This document shows, one piece after another, positions 33,963-45,317 of a stretch of 64,000 nt of DNA (the first letter of the stretch is position 1; every line of letters starts with the position of its first letter). The notes under the pieces are model-generated. The model made no database searches, was not told where the DNA came from, and worked only from the letters and a program-made list of their open reading frames with translations. A program made the translations under genes and the position numbers. The DNA is from Acanthosepion esculentum (taxonomy: Eukaryota; Mollusca; Cephalopoda; Sepiida; Sepiidae): NCBI GenBank assembly GCA_964036315.1, contig OZ038479.1, positions 58,196,246 through 58,260,245 of the forward strand. The letters run 5' to 3'.

Positions 33963-36900
33963 AAAAAGTAATAAATTTTTATAATCTTGTACATAAACAT
34001 TGCTGAGAGTGTGAATAATAGTGGTGTCAATGGAAAAAACCGTTCTTCTGAAATAATGTTTTTTTTACAAGCACAAATGTCCATGTTTGCCTGAAAGTCT
34101 TTGTATTGACAATACAGTAGATGTGAACAGATTGTCTCTTTATGGAAAAGAGAAGCAACTTAGAGGAAGTGCATAGTTGGAAGGATCTGGGATTGATGCA
34201 TGTGTCGAGTTGGTTGACCAAGGTCAGAAGGTGAACTTGAAATCTGTCCAATGGTGAATTAGTTGACACTTGCTCATTCACCATGATTCTATTTTAGTCT
34301 TTATGAACAACATTCTTAAAAACAAATGTGGTGTTTCATAAAATCTTATTTTTTTCTTTGGCAGCAACATTTATGATTGTCATATTCCTTTTTATCATTT
34401 TGTTTGTTATTCAGACTACACTAGTCTTATATTTCTTTCTTTTTCTAGTTTTACTCTTTTTGCCTTTAATAAGCCTGCTGATGAACTGGATTTGGTTTTC
34501 AGAGTCTTAATTGCCTTAAGGTGTTTATCTGTCTGTCTTGAGGTATACACATATACCAGACAGATGCATACTCTGGATGCAGAACCTTGAAAATTGTGTA
34601 GTTGGAAGACAAATATTTATTATTATAAATAAAAAATCACTAATACATTATTTCAGAAAAATTACGAGATATTAAATTGGAATATTCCAATTATTTGTCT
34701 TGAAATTTTACAAAAGTAATTCAATAAAACTCAAAAAATATAATTTGGTGGAGAGTCGGTGCTTGCATAATTTAATATTATGCAAGCACCAACTTGGACG
34801 TAAAAAGGACGCCAGAATGATATCAAAATCCACAAAAATACAATATCAATGTTAATATTTAAAGATTCCATTTAATGATACTTAGGTCTTATAAATAATA
34901 CTGAAAATATAATATCAATGTTCATATTTAAACATTCTTGTAATGACACATAATAAAATAATACTTAAAAAACAAATTTCATAGTGCAGATTAAATATGA
35001 ATCGTTTAAAGAATGTTTCATATTTCTGGCGATTAAATTTCATATATAATTATGCTATATGTTTAATGGATTACTTCAGTAAAGATCCAAATTTTATTGC
35101 AACCTATATACAATAATGGATCATATGGTATATAGGTGAGCAATTCCAGTAGAAATTTGAAAATAAATAGAATGTATCTAAATACAAATTAGAGTATGTC
35201 ATCATAGATCATTGCATCTTCACTAAATCAACAATGTTTTGTGGCAATCTTTGACAACAATTTCAGATTTTTTCTTGTTAAAAAGTTGAATAATTTTAAC
35301 ATGTTCAACATTATGGATGAAAAATAGTAAATTTTATAATAGTGATTTTTTGAGATTTAGCAAAAGCAAAACAAATTAATGAACTTGGACGTAAATAGGA
35401 CGCCAGAATGATATCAAAATCCGCAAACATTTTTCATCCTTTAATTGACAGTTGTACGTAGTTTAATTTGTAACATTTAATATAAATGTTGGTAGAAAAA
35501 AAGCAAATGCTGATAACATAGTAAGGATCACAAAGCACGGTCTGTGGACTCCAATCAGACTTGGTAAAACATTTTAGCAAAAATTTTTAAATGTTTTTTT
35601 TTTTTACAAAATAAGTGTAAAAATTTGTTTTCTCATCTGATACTACACAGACTCACTTAATTTTATGAAATTTTTTTTTTGTATTAATATTTATATTTGT
35701 TATAAGTATATGTTCCCAGAGAATTGAAATCATCAAATTTTTTGTGTTAAACAGTACCCCCAGCAACAGAAAATCTGCTCTGGAATTGTAAAATGAAAAA
35801 TACAATAAAACCAATACATTATTTAATGAGAAAAGATTTTAATTGCTTTTAGGAGTAAAATATATTATGGATGAATAATGAATTTTACAAGAACCGTTAT
35901 CATTTTTTAATAATTTTAATTATTACAATTTATAAACTTATGAATCTTTTAAAATTCTGTATTAATTTGTAGCAGCAAAGTGATATTGTTATTAAATTAA
36001 AACTGTATTTACTAATCATAAATGCAAAAGTTCACAAAAATTGAAGATCTCCAGAATTTTAAGAATTTTTAAGAAATTTAGAACACTTAGGTCTTATAAA
36101 TAATACTGAAAATACAGTATCAATGTTAATATTTAAAGATTCCATTCCATGAAACTTAGTTCTTTATGAATAATACATGAATATAGGTATTGCCAAAATT
36201 GATGCATTTTTTCTGAAATTAAATAAAATAATGGTACCCCATACCTTTAAATATTTATTAAAAAGCAGGGCATTATCTGACTGAAATGAAATTTTCAGCA
36301 CTTATTGTTTAATGTCTGAATAGGTTATTAGAAAATTTTTTTAAACTTCTATTTCACAGCATTACAAACATGTAAGCAAAGAAATAATTTTACCAATATG
36401 ATATCAAAAGATCACATTTAATAACACTTAGTTCTCATTAATAATACTGAAAATACAATATCACTGTTAATATTTAAAGATTCCATTTAATGATACTTTG
36501 GTCATAAAAATAATACTTAAAAAAGAAATTTCAAAATGCAGAATATATATCTTTTTAAGAATGTTTCAGATTTATGGAGATTAACTTTCTTATGCTGTGT
36601 TTAATGGTTGTGTACAGTAATGATCCTACTAAAAACATTTCAAGGAAAGGAAAAATAAAGAATAAATAAATTATAATGAGAGTATTTCATGTGAGAATCT
36701 TCTAAAAATTAAGAATGTATTGTCCATCATCACAAAAGAGTAAGCTGAAAAATTATTGACCATCTTTTTATTTCAATGTTAGATAATAAGAATAACAAAA
36801 AATATTTGGCCATATAACAAATGCCTTTGATAATTAATAGGTAAGAATTTATTCAATGCAATACTTAAGATCTATACATATACACCACATCGAAAATAAG

Positions 36901-37033
36901 TGGAGTTAGATTTTAAAAATGTTTGAATATTTACAGATGCATTTGATAATTGATAGATAAGAATTTATTCACTGCAATATTTATTTATATATGTACACTA
37001 TGTATATATAGAACCTATATATATGTACACTAG
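33963..37033. other. non-coding stretch with short dispersed repeats
   Basis: No gene is recognised. 33990-34110 ('ataatagtggtgtcaa', 'ggaaaaaaccg', 'acaagcac') resembles 58025-58090 in the ZNF-C first-exon block. A 39-bp hairpin with ggtgcttgcataat arms is at 34755-34793; its half-site recurs at 6862-6878. A roughly 70-bp unit containing 'aatactgaaaatacaatatc' and 'tatttaaagattccat' recurs at 34840-34930, 36090-36170 and 36440-36510. 'cttggacgtaaa-aggacgccag' occurs at 34791 and 35384. The rest shows R1-like blocks (35760-36070). Confidence 0.45.
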
Positions 37034-37342
37034 CAGAGACACAGTGGAGTAATGGATAGCGGCTCGAATTGAGGAATCAGATAGCAGAGTTCGAATTCCA
37101 GTCAAATCCATTACATTCACTTATGTGCTAATACCCTTGGGAAAGGCATGAATCCTCCTCTTCTCCCTCCAGCTATTGGTAAATAGCAGGACAAACCGGG
37201 TTCTATAGCCTTGGATAGAACTGGTCTACTGCAGAAAGAAATGGCAACCTCATGCGGGAAAAGAAATTCTGCTTCGTCAGTCATGTATCAAAAAGATACA
37301 TGATCACCTAAGCATGTACCACACATGGCACATAACTGACTG
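37034..37342 (+). mobile_element. tRNA-derived SINE with perfect target duplication
   Basis: A 309-bp element flanked by identical 13-bp direct repeats ATATGTACACTAG (37021-37033 and 37343-37355). The head has a pol III B-box-like GAGTTCGAATTCC (about 37086-37098) and an A-box-like region near its start. The body includes 'cattcacttatgtgctaatac', 'ggataga-actggtctac' and 'gatacatgatcacctaagc', shared with an inverted copy at 51781-52036. It is non-autonomous and would be mobilised by a LINE. The perfect duplication suggests a recent insertion. Confidence 0.85.
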
Positions 37343-37355
37343 ATATGTACACTAG

Positions 37356-37670
37356 ATAACAATGAGTGAAGCTACATTTTAAAAATGTTAAAACACCAGT
37401 GAAACTTTATAAAAGTCCCAAACTTATGAAAGTAACATTAAAAAGAGATTCACACCGATTCTATCAGACTAAATAATTCCACAAAATATGGGGGGGGGGC
37501 AATATGGAAAACTATATGGAAACTTAAATCTGACAGACATAATTTGTGTTGACTTCACACATTTTTATTAAAAATTATCAAAAGGAATGATCGTAATATT
37601 CTGTTTATATAAAATATATCAAAATTCACATTTACTTGATTCTTGAAAAATGAGTTTATTTCCCCATGTA
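37356..37670 (-). terminator. ZNF-B 3' flank with candidate poly(A) signal
   Basis: The minus strand has AATAAA at 37660-37655 in the context TACATGGGGAAATAAACTC, matching the ZNF-A (14483-14488) and relic (about 9254) equivalents. The neighbouring roughly 250 bp is also alignable with theirs. It lies about 1 kb beyond the ZNF-B stop, the gap being filled by eroded fingers. Confidence 0.45.
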
Positions 37671-37949
37671 CAAAAAATAAAACATTTTTTTATATGTTCT
37701 GTTTGCATTATATATATAAATTATACCAAAAAATGATTGAATATTTACTAATGCATTTGATAAGAATGTTTTCACTGCAATATTTCAAATTTATACATGC
37801 ACACCACATAAAAATCAGTGGAGCTACATTTTAAAAATGTTACAGCACTAGTAAAATCTTGGAAAATGTCCAAAATGTAGGAAAGTTATTTCAAGATATT
37901 TTCTATTGATTTGCCATTTGCATTTGTTTGTATAAAGTTTTGACTGACC

Positions 37950-38660
37950 TGCCTACATTAATCTAAATTAGGCTTTCTTTTGTTTTGCCTTTATGCTTGC
38001 AATGCAAATTGCAATAAAAATTCAGATTTTTATATTTCAATTTTATTTATATTTCTCATTTTATACTTGAAAAATGTGTATCCACAAATTTCATTTACAA
38101 ATCTGAGAAAGATAAGGTTTGCATGTTTATTTGTAAATAAGAATAAAAAAATATTGATTGACAAGACCAAGCTATATACGCATGTGATTTTTCAGCTGTG
38201 AATTTCTTTAAAACACAGTATCTTAAAATGATGCATCACAGATTTTACAAGAGTATTCTCTCTAGATTATGTGAAAAATATGTGATTTTTTAAATCTATT
38301 CAATTTGCAAAGGGAACAGCAAACATGACTTCAGCAAATGTAAGCTGACATGAATATAGTTTCTCTCCAGTGAGTGTTAACATATAACCCACCAAACATG
38401 ATGTGTCTGAAAATACAGATTCACAAACTTCACAAGATTATAGTTTCTCACCAGTGTGTGTTTGCATATGTTGCATCATATATCACAACTGTGGAAATAA
38501 AGATTAAATAATCTAACATGAATGTTTCTATCCAATGTAGGTTTCTATGTGGCTCACAAATGTAGACATCACTGAAAATTTCATAAGAACAGTGTATCTG
38601 TCCAGTAAAGATTTGTAGATGATGCAGTAAATTTAATTATTATTAATACAAAAGGACATT
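37950..38660 (-). pseudogene. eroded zinc-finger array downstream of ZNF-B
   Basis: The minus strand still shows finger pieces: MQTHTGEKL, then a stop, then SCEVCESVFSDTS (about 38395-38470) and GEKLYSCQLTFAEV (about 38320-38380). The periodic DNA signature ('aaaaattcagattttta') continues to about 37980. Cysteine and histidine spacing is progressively lost away from the ORF. This is array sequence lying past the ZNF-B stop and is probably now 3' UTR. Confidence 0.65.
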
Positions 38661-38676
38661 AGGATAGATACGATTT

Positions 38677-39813
38677 CTATCCAGTATGTGTTCGCATATG
38701 GCGCTCCAAATGTGACTTCTGTGAAAATGCAGAGCCACAAATTTCACAAGAATATGGTCTCACACCAGTGTGTGTTCGCATATGGCGCTCTAAATGGGAT
38801 TTTTGTTTAAATGCAGTTCCACAAACTTCACAAGAATATGGTTTCTCTCCAGTGTGTGTTCGCATATGGCATGCCAAACTTGACATCCATGAAAATGCAG
38901 ATCCACAAACTTCACAAGGATATGGTTTATCTCCAGTATGTGTTTGCATATGGCATAGCAAATTTGACTTCCGTGAAAATGCAAAACCACAATCTTTACA
39001 GGTATATGGTTTCTCTCTAGTATGTGTTCGCATATGGTGCTCTAAATGTGACTTCTGTGAAAATTTAGACCCACAATCTTCACAAATATATGGTTTCTCC
39101 CCAGTGTGCGTTTGCAAATGGCATACCAAATGAGACTTCTGTGTAAATGCAGATTCACAAAATTCACAAAAATATGGTTTCTCACCAGTATGTGTTCGCA
39201 TATGGTGCTCCAAATGAGATTTTTGTTTAAATGCAGATCCACAAAATTCACAAGAATATGGTTTCTCTCCTGTGTGCATTCGCATATGGCACACCAAATT
39301 GGACATCCGTGAAAATGTAGATCCACAAATATCACAAGAATATGGTTTCTCTCCAGTATGGATTCGAATATGGCGCTCCAAATGTGACTTTTGTTTAAAT
39401 GAAGATTTACAAGTTTCACAAGAGTATGGTTTTTCTCCAGTGTGTGTTCTCATATGGCATACCAAACTTGACACCCTTGAAAATGCCGATCTACAAACTT
39501 CACAAGAATATGGTTTCTCCCCAGTATGTGTTTGCATATGCCGCTCTAAATATGACTTCAGTGAAAATGCTGAGCCACAAACTTCACATGAATATGGTTT
39601 GTGTTCTGTATGTATTTTCATGTGCCGAACCAAATATGACCTCCGTGAAAATGCAGATCCACAAACCTGACAACAGCATGGTTTCTTTTCAGTGTTTGCT
39701 GGCACATGGCATACCAAATTTGGATTCTGTGACGATGCAGATCCACAAAAATCATCAGAATATGGTTTCTCTGAACTGTGTTCTTCCATATGGCATACTA
39801 TATTTGAATTCAC
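38677..39813 (-). CDS. ZNF-B: C2H2 zinc-finger protein, 12 intact fingers
   Basis: A predicted 378-residue nuclear nucleic-acid-binding protein. Intact fingers start at residue 48 and every 28 residues to 356 (12 fingers). Before them are one degenerate finger (20-40, first Cys and last His lost) and half a finger at the N-terminus, so the annotated Met may not be the true start. Linkers are TGEKPY except EHKPY, TREKPY, TGDKPY and TGVRPY. Recognition helices alternate between QKSHLE(R/H) and forms ending in Cys before the first zinc-binding His, suggesting growth by two-finger units. No effector domain is visible. The stop falls on a TGEKP glutamate codon. The exon is inferred to begin at 40078. 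Confidence 0.88.
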   Translation of the reverse strand: MNSNIVCHMEEHSSEKPYSDDFCGSASSQNPNLVCHVPANTEKKPCCCQVCGSAFSRRSYLVRHMKIHTEHKPYSCEVCGSAFSLKSYLERHMQTHTGEKPYSCEVCRSAFSRVSSLVCHMRTHTGEKPYSCETCKSSFKQKSHLERHIRIHTGEKPYSCDICGSTFSRMSNLVCHMRMHTGEKPYSCEFCGSAFKQKSHLEHHMRTHTGEKPYFCEFCESAFTQKSHLVCHLQTHTGEKPYICEDCGSKFSQKSHLEHHMRTHTREKPYTCKDCGFAFSRKSNLLCHMQTHTGDKPYPCEVCGSAFSWMSSLACHMRTHTGEKPYSCEVCGTAFKQKSHLERHMRTHTGVRPYSCEICGSAFSQKSHLERHMRTHTG

Positions 39814-40078
39814 AAGAATATGTCTTCTCTAAAAAATTTTAATTTTACTCTGCTTTAGAGAAAAGGCTAATCACATATTTCAAAGCACATACTTAACGTG
39901 CGGCTCATTTGCGACCTTTGCTTTTGAAAAAAGCTACGGTCGTTACACAAAACGAGTTCAAAGTCGGGCAGTTCTCTGTGATAATTTTACATGAAGATTG
40001 CAACATATATTTCTCTCTTTAAATTTCCAAAAAGAACAGTTTTCATGAATGTTACATTTTTCTGTTCAGCCAAAATAT

Positions 40079-40090
40079 CTGTGAAGAAAA
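40079..40090 (-). promoter_or_regulatory. 3' splice site of the ZNF-B coding exon
   Basis: The minus strand reads TTTTTTCTTCACAG|ATATTTTGGCTGAAC with AG at 40080-40079. The junction is shared with ZNF-A (15927-15926) and ZNF-C (62050-62051), including the exon-side CTGAACAGAAAA. Confidence 0.65.
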
Positions 40091-41400
40091 AATAAATAAA
40101 ACCATGAGAGAGATAGTGAAAAATATACAGAGTCAGTTTATGTTGTAATAAATACATGTATCTATATATTAAGGCTAGTTTAGACTAGTGCAAGGACATA
40201 ATTATCTATCAGTCAGAGAAGATCAAAGACATTGCTGTAGACAAAATTCTTTGAAACAAGATTACTTAACTATCAAACATTTTCCAAAATATAAATAAAT
40301 GGTTTTCTCTTCACAAAGATCTATAAAATGAAAGATCAATATCAAAATCAATAGCCTTACCTAAAATAATTTCCACATGAATTGAAAAGAATATACAATA
40401 TACAATTGGTACTTTTCAAAAATGCTAAAATATGTAAAATAATAGATTTAAGAGATTAAACTTTCAGTTGATAAACAAAATTAGTTTTGACAAAACACAT
40501 AGCTGTATGGCAATTATGTTATTGTAAGTAAGGTCATTAAATATAACAATAAGAACATTTACTTAGGCATGAATCATGAAATGAGGCAAAAGACAATGAC
40601 ATCATACACAAAGCATTGAATTTAAGGTATAAAGTTCAAATGAATATTTTTGTTTTACTTTAAAGAAAAGAGTATGATGAACTAATTTAAAATATCATGT
40701 CATAAACTATGTTTATTATATCACCAGATATATAAATCAAGATGGTGATATTCATGTGTCAATTGTTTGTTGATGGGAAGGAAATTGCATTGTGGTGTGA
40801 TGGATATCAGCTTGGAATGAGCAATTTGAGAGCTGAATTACATTCACTTATGTGCAAATACCCTTGGGAAATATATGAAGGCATTTCTTCTCTCCCCACA
40901 AAAAATAAAACCAAATTGTATCTACTCAATAGAACCAAAGATATTTTTGAAATTGATAAGATGAAAATTGTTTAGCTGTAAATAGTTGTAAAATATATAC
41001 AAGGAAATGTTCAAATGTCTAAAATATACAATTCTTTTCGAGATTCTTCTTTCCACTATTAACCAAACACTGTTTTGGTAAAATACATGACTACAATAGT
41101 ATTTAAATTATGATGTAAGGCCATTAAATGTAATAAAAAGAACATTCATTTAGGCATGAATCTTGAAATGAGGCAAAAGACAATGACATCATACACAAAG
41201 CATTCAATTTAAAGCATAATGACTAATGGAAGTTTTGATTTTTACTTTAAGGAAGAGAGAATGAGGAATCATTTTAAAATGTCAAATTATAAACTATTTT
41301 TCTGTATCCCAATCTGTATAGCTCAAGACGGTGATTTCAGTTTTGCAATTATTAGTTTGAGGACATGAAACTACAAACATTTCAGCTGGATATCAACACA
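40091..41400 (-). other. ZNF-B intron with tandemly duplicated conserved block
   Basis: The block described at 16150-16500 occurs twice here, at about 40420-40760 and 41030-41370. Both contain 'catgaatc-tgaaatgaggcaaaagacaatgacatc'-type sequence, and the two copies are more alike than either is to ZNF-A. The first copy has a SINE fragment at about 40780-40900 ('cattcacttatgtgcaaatac', 'cccttggga'). The 77-codon frame 40742-40975 runs through this SINE piece and is not a gene. Confidence 0.6.
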
Positions 41401-41759
41401 AAAAATGGCATAATTTATCATTTTCTTTATCAAAATCTTTGTTGCATTAATAAGAATCCTGGTAAAGAAACAATTTCTATATATTCTATAGAATCACAGA
41501 TATTTTTGATTGTTATACTTTCAAAATTATTTATCTGTAAATAGGCAAAAGAAGAAAAAAGATGGTTTGGCAGTACATAAATTTTTTTAGAAAGATCTAA
41601 TTCCAAAATTTTGCAAGGAAAAATGATTCATATGATTACCTCACCAAATTCATTTACTTACAAAATCCTAACCTCATTGAATTTTACACATTTTAAAGGC
41701 ACATCTCTGAAGACATGCTGTTTAACATTTATCTAACAAAAGTCTATCAGACTGATTCA

Positions 41760-43390
41760 TATTACATTGGGAAGAAATGTAAGTTTTGTCCTTTTCTACA
41801 AATTGTTAATAATTTTGCAAAAGGAGAATAAGTCTTGTGGTGCAGGGAGCGGTAATGGATGGACCTATTGACCTGATAGGCTGAAGCCTCAAAGTCTATG
41901 GGAGATTCCAACCAAGGGATATAATATTTTTGACACCGTCTTAGCTGAGAGCCTCTATTTATCATAATTGGGTACTGGCAGATAGAATGATTTCATTGGT
42001 GGGGAAAGTGGAACTGGCATGCAGTGTTCAAATTATAGTCAAGTCTATTTCATTCACATTGCACACATACTCTGAGGAAAGGCACAAATCCATCATTTTC
42101 TAGCTATCAGCAAAATAGCTAGGTAGACATTCATACTTTTGTTGGCAGACTAGGATTTACCTTTCAATTTGGTAGACTGAAACCTAGAGGCTCGAAGTGT
42201 GTTGAAAAATTCTCATTAACTGATATGCCATGTCCAATGAGGTTATGCATACGGCAGGTTTGGATTTACCTTTTGGCTTGGTAGGCTGAAACCTAGAGCC
42301 TCAAAATCTGTGGGAAATTCCAACCAAGGTATCAAATATTTGTTAAACAATTGGAATAGCCTAGATCCTCTTTTTTATTATCTCAACTGGCACTGACAGA
42401 GAGCATAAGTTCTCTGGTATAGAAAGTGGAAATGGCATGCAGGCCACCAAATTCTGACCAAGTATGTTTTGATCACTTTTCACTAATGCCCTTGTCCAGC
42501 TATTAGTTAAAGAGCTAAGTAGACATTCATGCTTTGGTTGACAGCCAGTTTAGGTGAAAGAAAACCCTGAATTCAAACTCCTTTAAATAATAAGGCGGAC
42601 TGGCATCTTCAGACTTGGTATGGAAATCAATCTAAAACAACAAAACCAGCATGATGGCAGATGTGTCAGGCTATCTTGAACTTGATATATGTACTGTTGC
42701 GACAGGGAAAGTATGAATGCTACCATTGATGGTAGTGGTTCAGCCTACATAGAAAACCTTTGGCTGATGCTGGATTACCGGGAATTAAAAGAATACATAA
42801 TGTGCCATGCAGGAATGCATGGAGAGACTATGTACAAATGCATGCAGAGGCAAATAGCTCCAACAGTTGTTGCTGTTAAATCTGCCACCTAAAAATCCAC
42901 ATCTCCAGCTGGTTAGATATAAAAGCCAAACATACTGCCTAACCAGACTGGGATTTAACTTTTGGCTTGGTAGACTGAAACACAGAGCCTCAAAATATAT
43001 GGGAGTTTCCAGCCAAGGTGTCAAATATTTGTTAACTAGCACTGACAGATAGCATAAGTTTTCTGGTATGGAATGTAGAACTGGTTTACAGGGTGCCAAA
43101 TTTTGACGAAGTATGTTTTGTTCACTTTTCACTAATGCCATTGAGAAAGACAGAATCTTTCTCCAGCTATTAATTAAATAGCTAAGGAGACATCCATGCT
43201 TTGGTTGAAAGCCAGTTTAGGTGAAAGAAAACCCTGAATTCAAACACTTTTAAATAATAGGGTTGACTGGCATCTTCAGCTTTGGTATGGAAATCAATCT
43301 AAAAGGACGAAACCAGCATGATGGCAGATCTCTAAGGCTATCTTGAAGTCGATATACTTACTGCTGCAATTGCTCCAGTATATGCAGTGT
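41760..43390. repeat. approximately 430-bp repeat in three copies
   Basis: Copies at about 41870-42160, 42260-42690 and 42950-43385 share 'ggcttggtaggctgaaac', 'agagcctcaaa', 'ttccaaccaagg', 'ctggcactgacagatagcat', 'cagctattagttaaa', 'gccagtttaggtgaaagaaaac' and 'accagcatgatggcag'. The first copy is more diverged and lacks the last part. No long ORF is present. It may be an expanded SINE-like or LINE 3' fragment within the ZNF-B intron. Confidence 0.65.
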
Positions 43391-44425
43391 TTTAACCATC
43401 AGAATCTTGTATTTTTGTAAATATCTTCTACTTGTCTATTCAAAACATAAGAGATTTCTTGGCTAAAAAAAAAAAAAAGAACGAAACAATAGAAGAAATT
43501 TATTTTTAAGTAAATCTTAAGAATTTAACTTGAACACATTTAGAATCTTTTATTTATTTTTATTGATGCTTGTAGAAAAAAACAATGTTAATATAGGTGC
43601 TACTAATGGTGACTAGAGATGACGAAAGGCTGCAAAACTGCTAATATCAATAGTTGATCATGTGCTGTACACTGGAGTACATTGATTTTGTCTCTATATG
43701 GGCTACCATATAAACTGTTATTATTTACAAATCATTGACAAAGTTTATTGTGAAAATATTTGTACATTTGTTTAGATTTGCATTGTCAAGAAAAACATGC
43801 ATTCAGGATTATGTTAAAATTTGAGTACCTTTGAAAAGTTAAAAGTCTATTTTAAATAATTCAAATGTCTTTGAATCTTGGTTTTATTTGACAGATAATT
43901 GCCTAAAGTTAATCTGTAACTGTTAATATCAAAATATTCCATTTCACACAACAAAGTCCTTTTAATTACTTTCATACAAAAATTTAAAGAAAAATAAACT
44001 AGAAAAATTTTACAGATTGCTAATTTATTTTTACTTTTTATTTTATTAATTTTTTCCCTAATATACCAATGAAGGAACTATTCTTTTAAAAAGTGCTTCT
44101 TTTTCTCTAATTTTACAAAAAAGCACTTCTTTCGTTCTTAGTTTATATGGCAAGAAACATGTTTGAAGTTCATTACAATATGTAGCCACAAACAATGATT
44201 AATTATTTACACTAAACACAGCAAGAGGGTGTCTGCATATTTGTGGTCTTCATCAGGAGGATATTGTGTAATCAAAAAACCAGAACAGGCCACCTGGATT
44301 CTTCTTTGTTTAGCTGCATATCATCTATTGAGGTTATTTTATGCAGAAATCTAGATATTTTGTATGCAATCTTATTTTATTTCATTTTTTAAAATATTAA
44401 TGCTTTTAGTCATACAACTCTTACT
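43391..44425. other. ZNF-B intron, non-coding
   Basis: AT-rich sequence with no recognised gene, repeat copy or clear RNA feature. A short direct repeat 'aaaaagtgcttcttt / aaaaaagcacttcttt' near 44090-44135 forms an imperfect hairpin. Confidence 0.4.
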
Positions 44426-44429
44426 AATT

Positions 44430-44640
44430 AACCCATAGCTGGTGGGAGAAGAGGTGGATTCATCCCTTTTTCAAGGAAATTGACGCATAAGTGAATATGA
44501 TGAAAAGGGACTGGAATATGGCTCTCTTCAGGTGGTTGGAATGTCAAACACCTGAAGAAGGCTGGAGCGTACAACGGCTGAAACGTTGTAATAAATATGG
44601 CGACAAAGATGAGGACAATTGTCTGAATAATGTACATAAT
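44430..44640. mobile_element. SINE fragment plus conserved tail
   Basis: 44432-44500 ('cccatagctgg', 'gaggtggattcat', 'aagtgaatatga') is an inverted fragment of the SINE at 37034-37342. It is followed by a tail containing CTGAAGAAGG, CGTACAACGGCTGAAACG and 'atggcgacaaagatgagg', shared with 45513-45600. The 84-codon frame across it is not a gene. Confidence 0.55.
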
Positions 44641-45317
44641 TCCTCATCTCAGAAATATAGACAGATATTAAAGTATTTAAAATTCAATAAGATATTAGAT
44701 TACAGAGAATACTTTCCTAAATTTTTAAGATTACCGAGAACTTAAAAATTATATAAAAAAGGTTCTCACATTATATTCTTCAATTTTTTCACAGATATAT
44801 CAACTGTTGAAAAACAGATAAATTTCCGTCTGTCATTCAAGCTGTCAACACCTTAAATAAACAGCTACTGCTGTGTTAAAAAAAGTATTTGGGATATTTT
44901 AAACTTAGCATAATATTTGTTTCTAATCAGATTAATTAAATTATAAATTAGATAATATTTCACAAGTAAAGTTTCAGTAAAGTATATTTTAGTTTTAAAA
45001 GATCTTTCAATAAATAGATTTACATTGTAATGACAGATGGCTAAAAATTGTGCTAAAATCAGTGATTATTAATGATTTAAAACTGAAACTCCTTCCAGTC
45101 AATTTTTAATCTAAAATAAAAGCTTCAAGAAAGATTTTTCATTTTTATAAAAATTCATTTTAAACCTTATGTATCATGAATCTGTGGGGAAAATAAAAAT
45201 CATCTAAAATCCACTAGAACAGGTTTACCATAAAGGAAGTAAAAATGTAAGGCTATGATTGAGCAACTTGATAAACATTCATCAAAACCTTAAAAATAAA
45301 TTCATACACAGATGTCC

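Noticed and set aside
33681..33964. 93-codon frame at 33683-33964
   Set aside because: Runs through a long AT hairpin and poly-A/T; low-complexity content.
37041..37115. A functional tRNA gene
   Set aside because: B-box-like sequence is present but there is no cloverleaf; it is the head of a SINE.
38768..39842. Plus-strand frames of up to 147 codons over ZNF-B
   Set aside because: Same shadow effect; the translated repeats mirror those over ZNF-A and ZNF-C.
40742..40975. 77-codon frame with a protein-like look (CDGYQLGMSNLRAELH)
   Set aside because: It overlaps a SINE fragment and a duplicated intron block; the second copy of the block does not keep the frame.
44537..44640. Firm hammerhead ribozyme call for the SINE tail
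   Set aside because: Core order is suggestive but stem II is imperfect, stem I does not pair, and the second copy breaks the stem; kept only as a low-interest finding.
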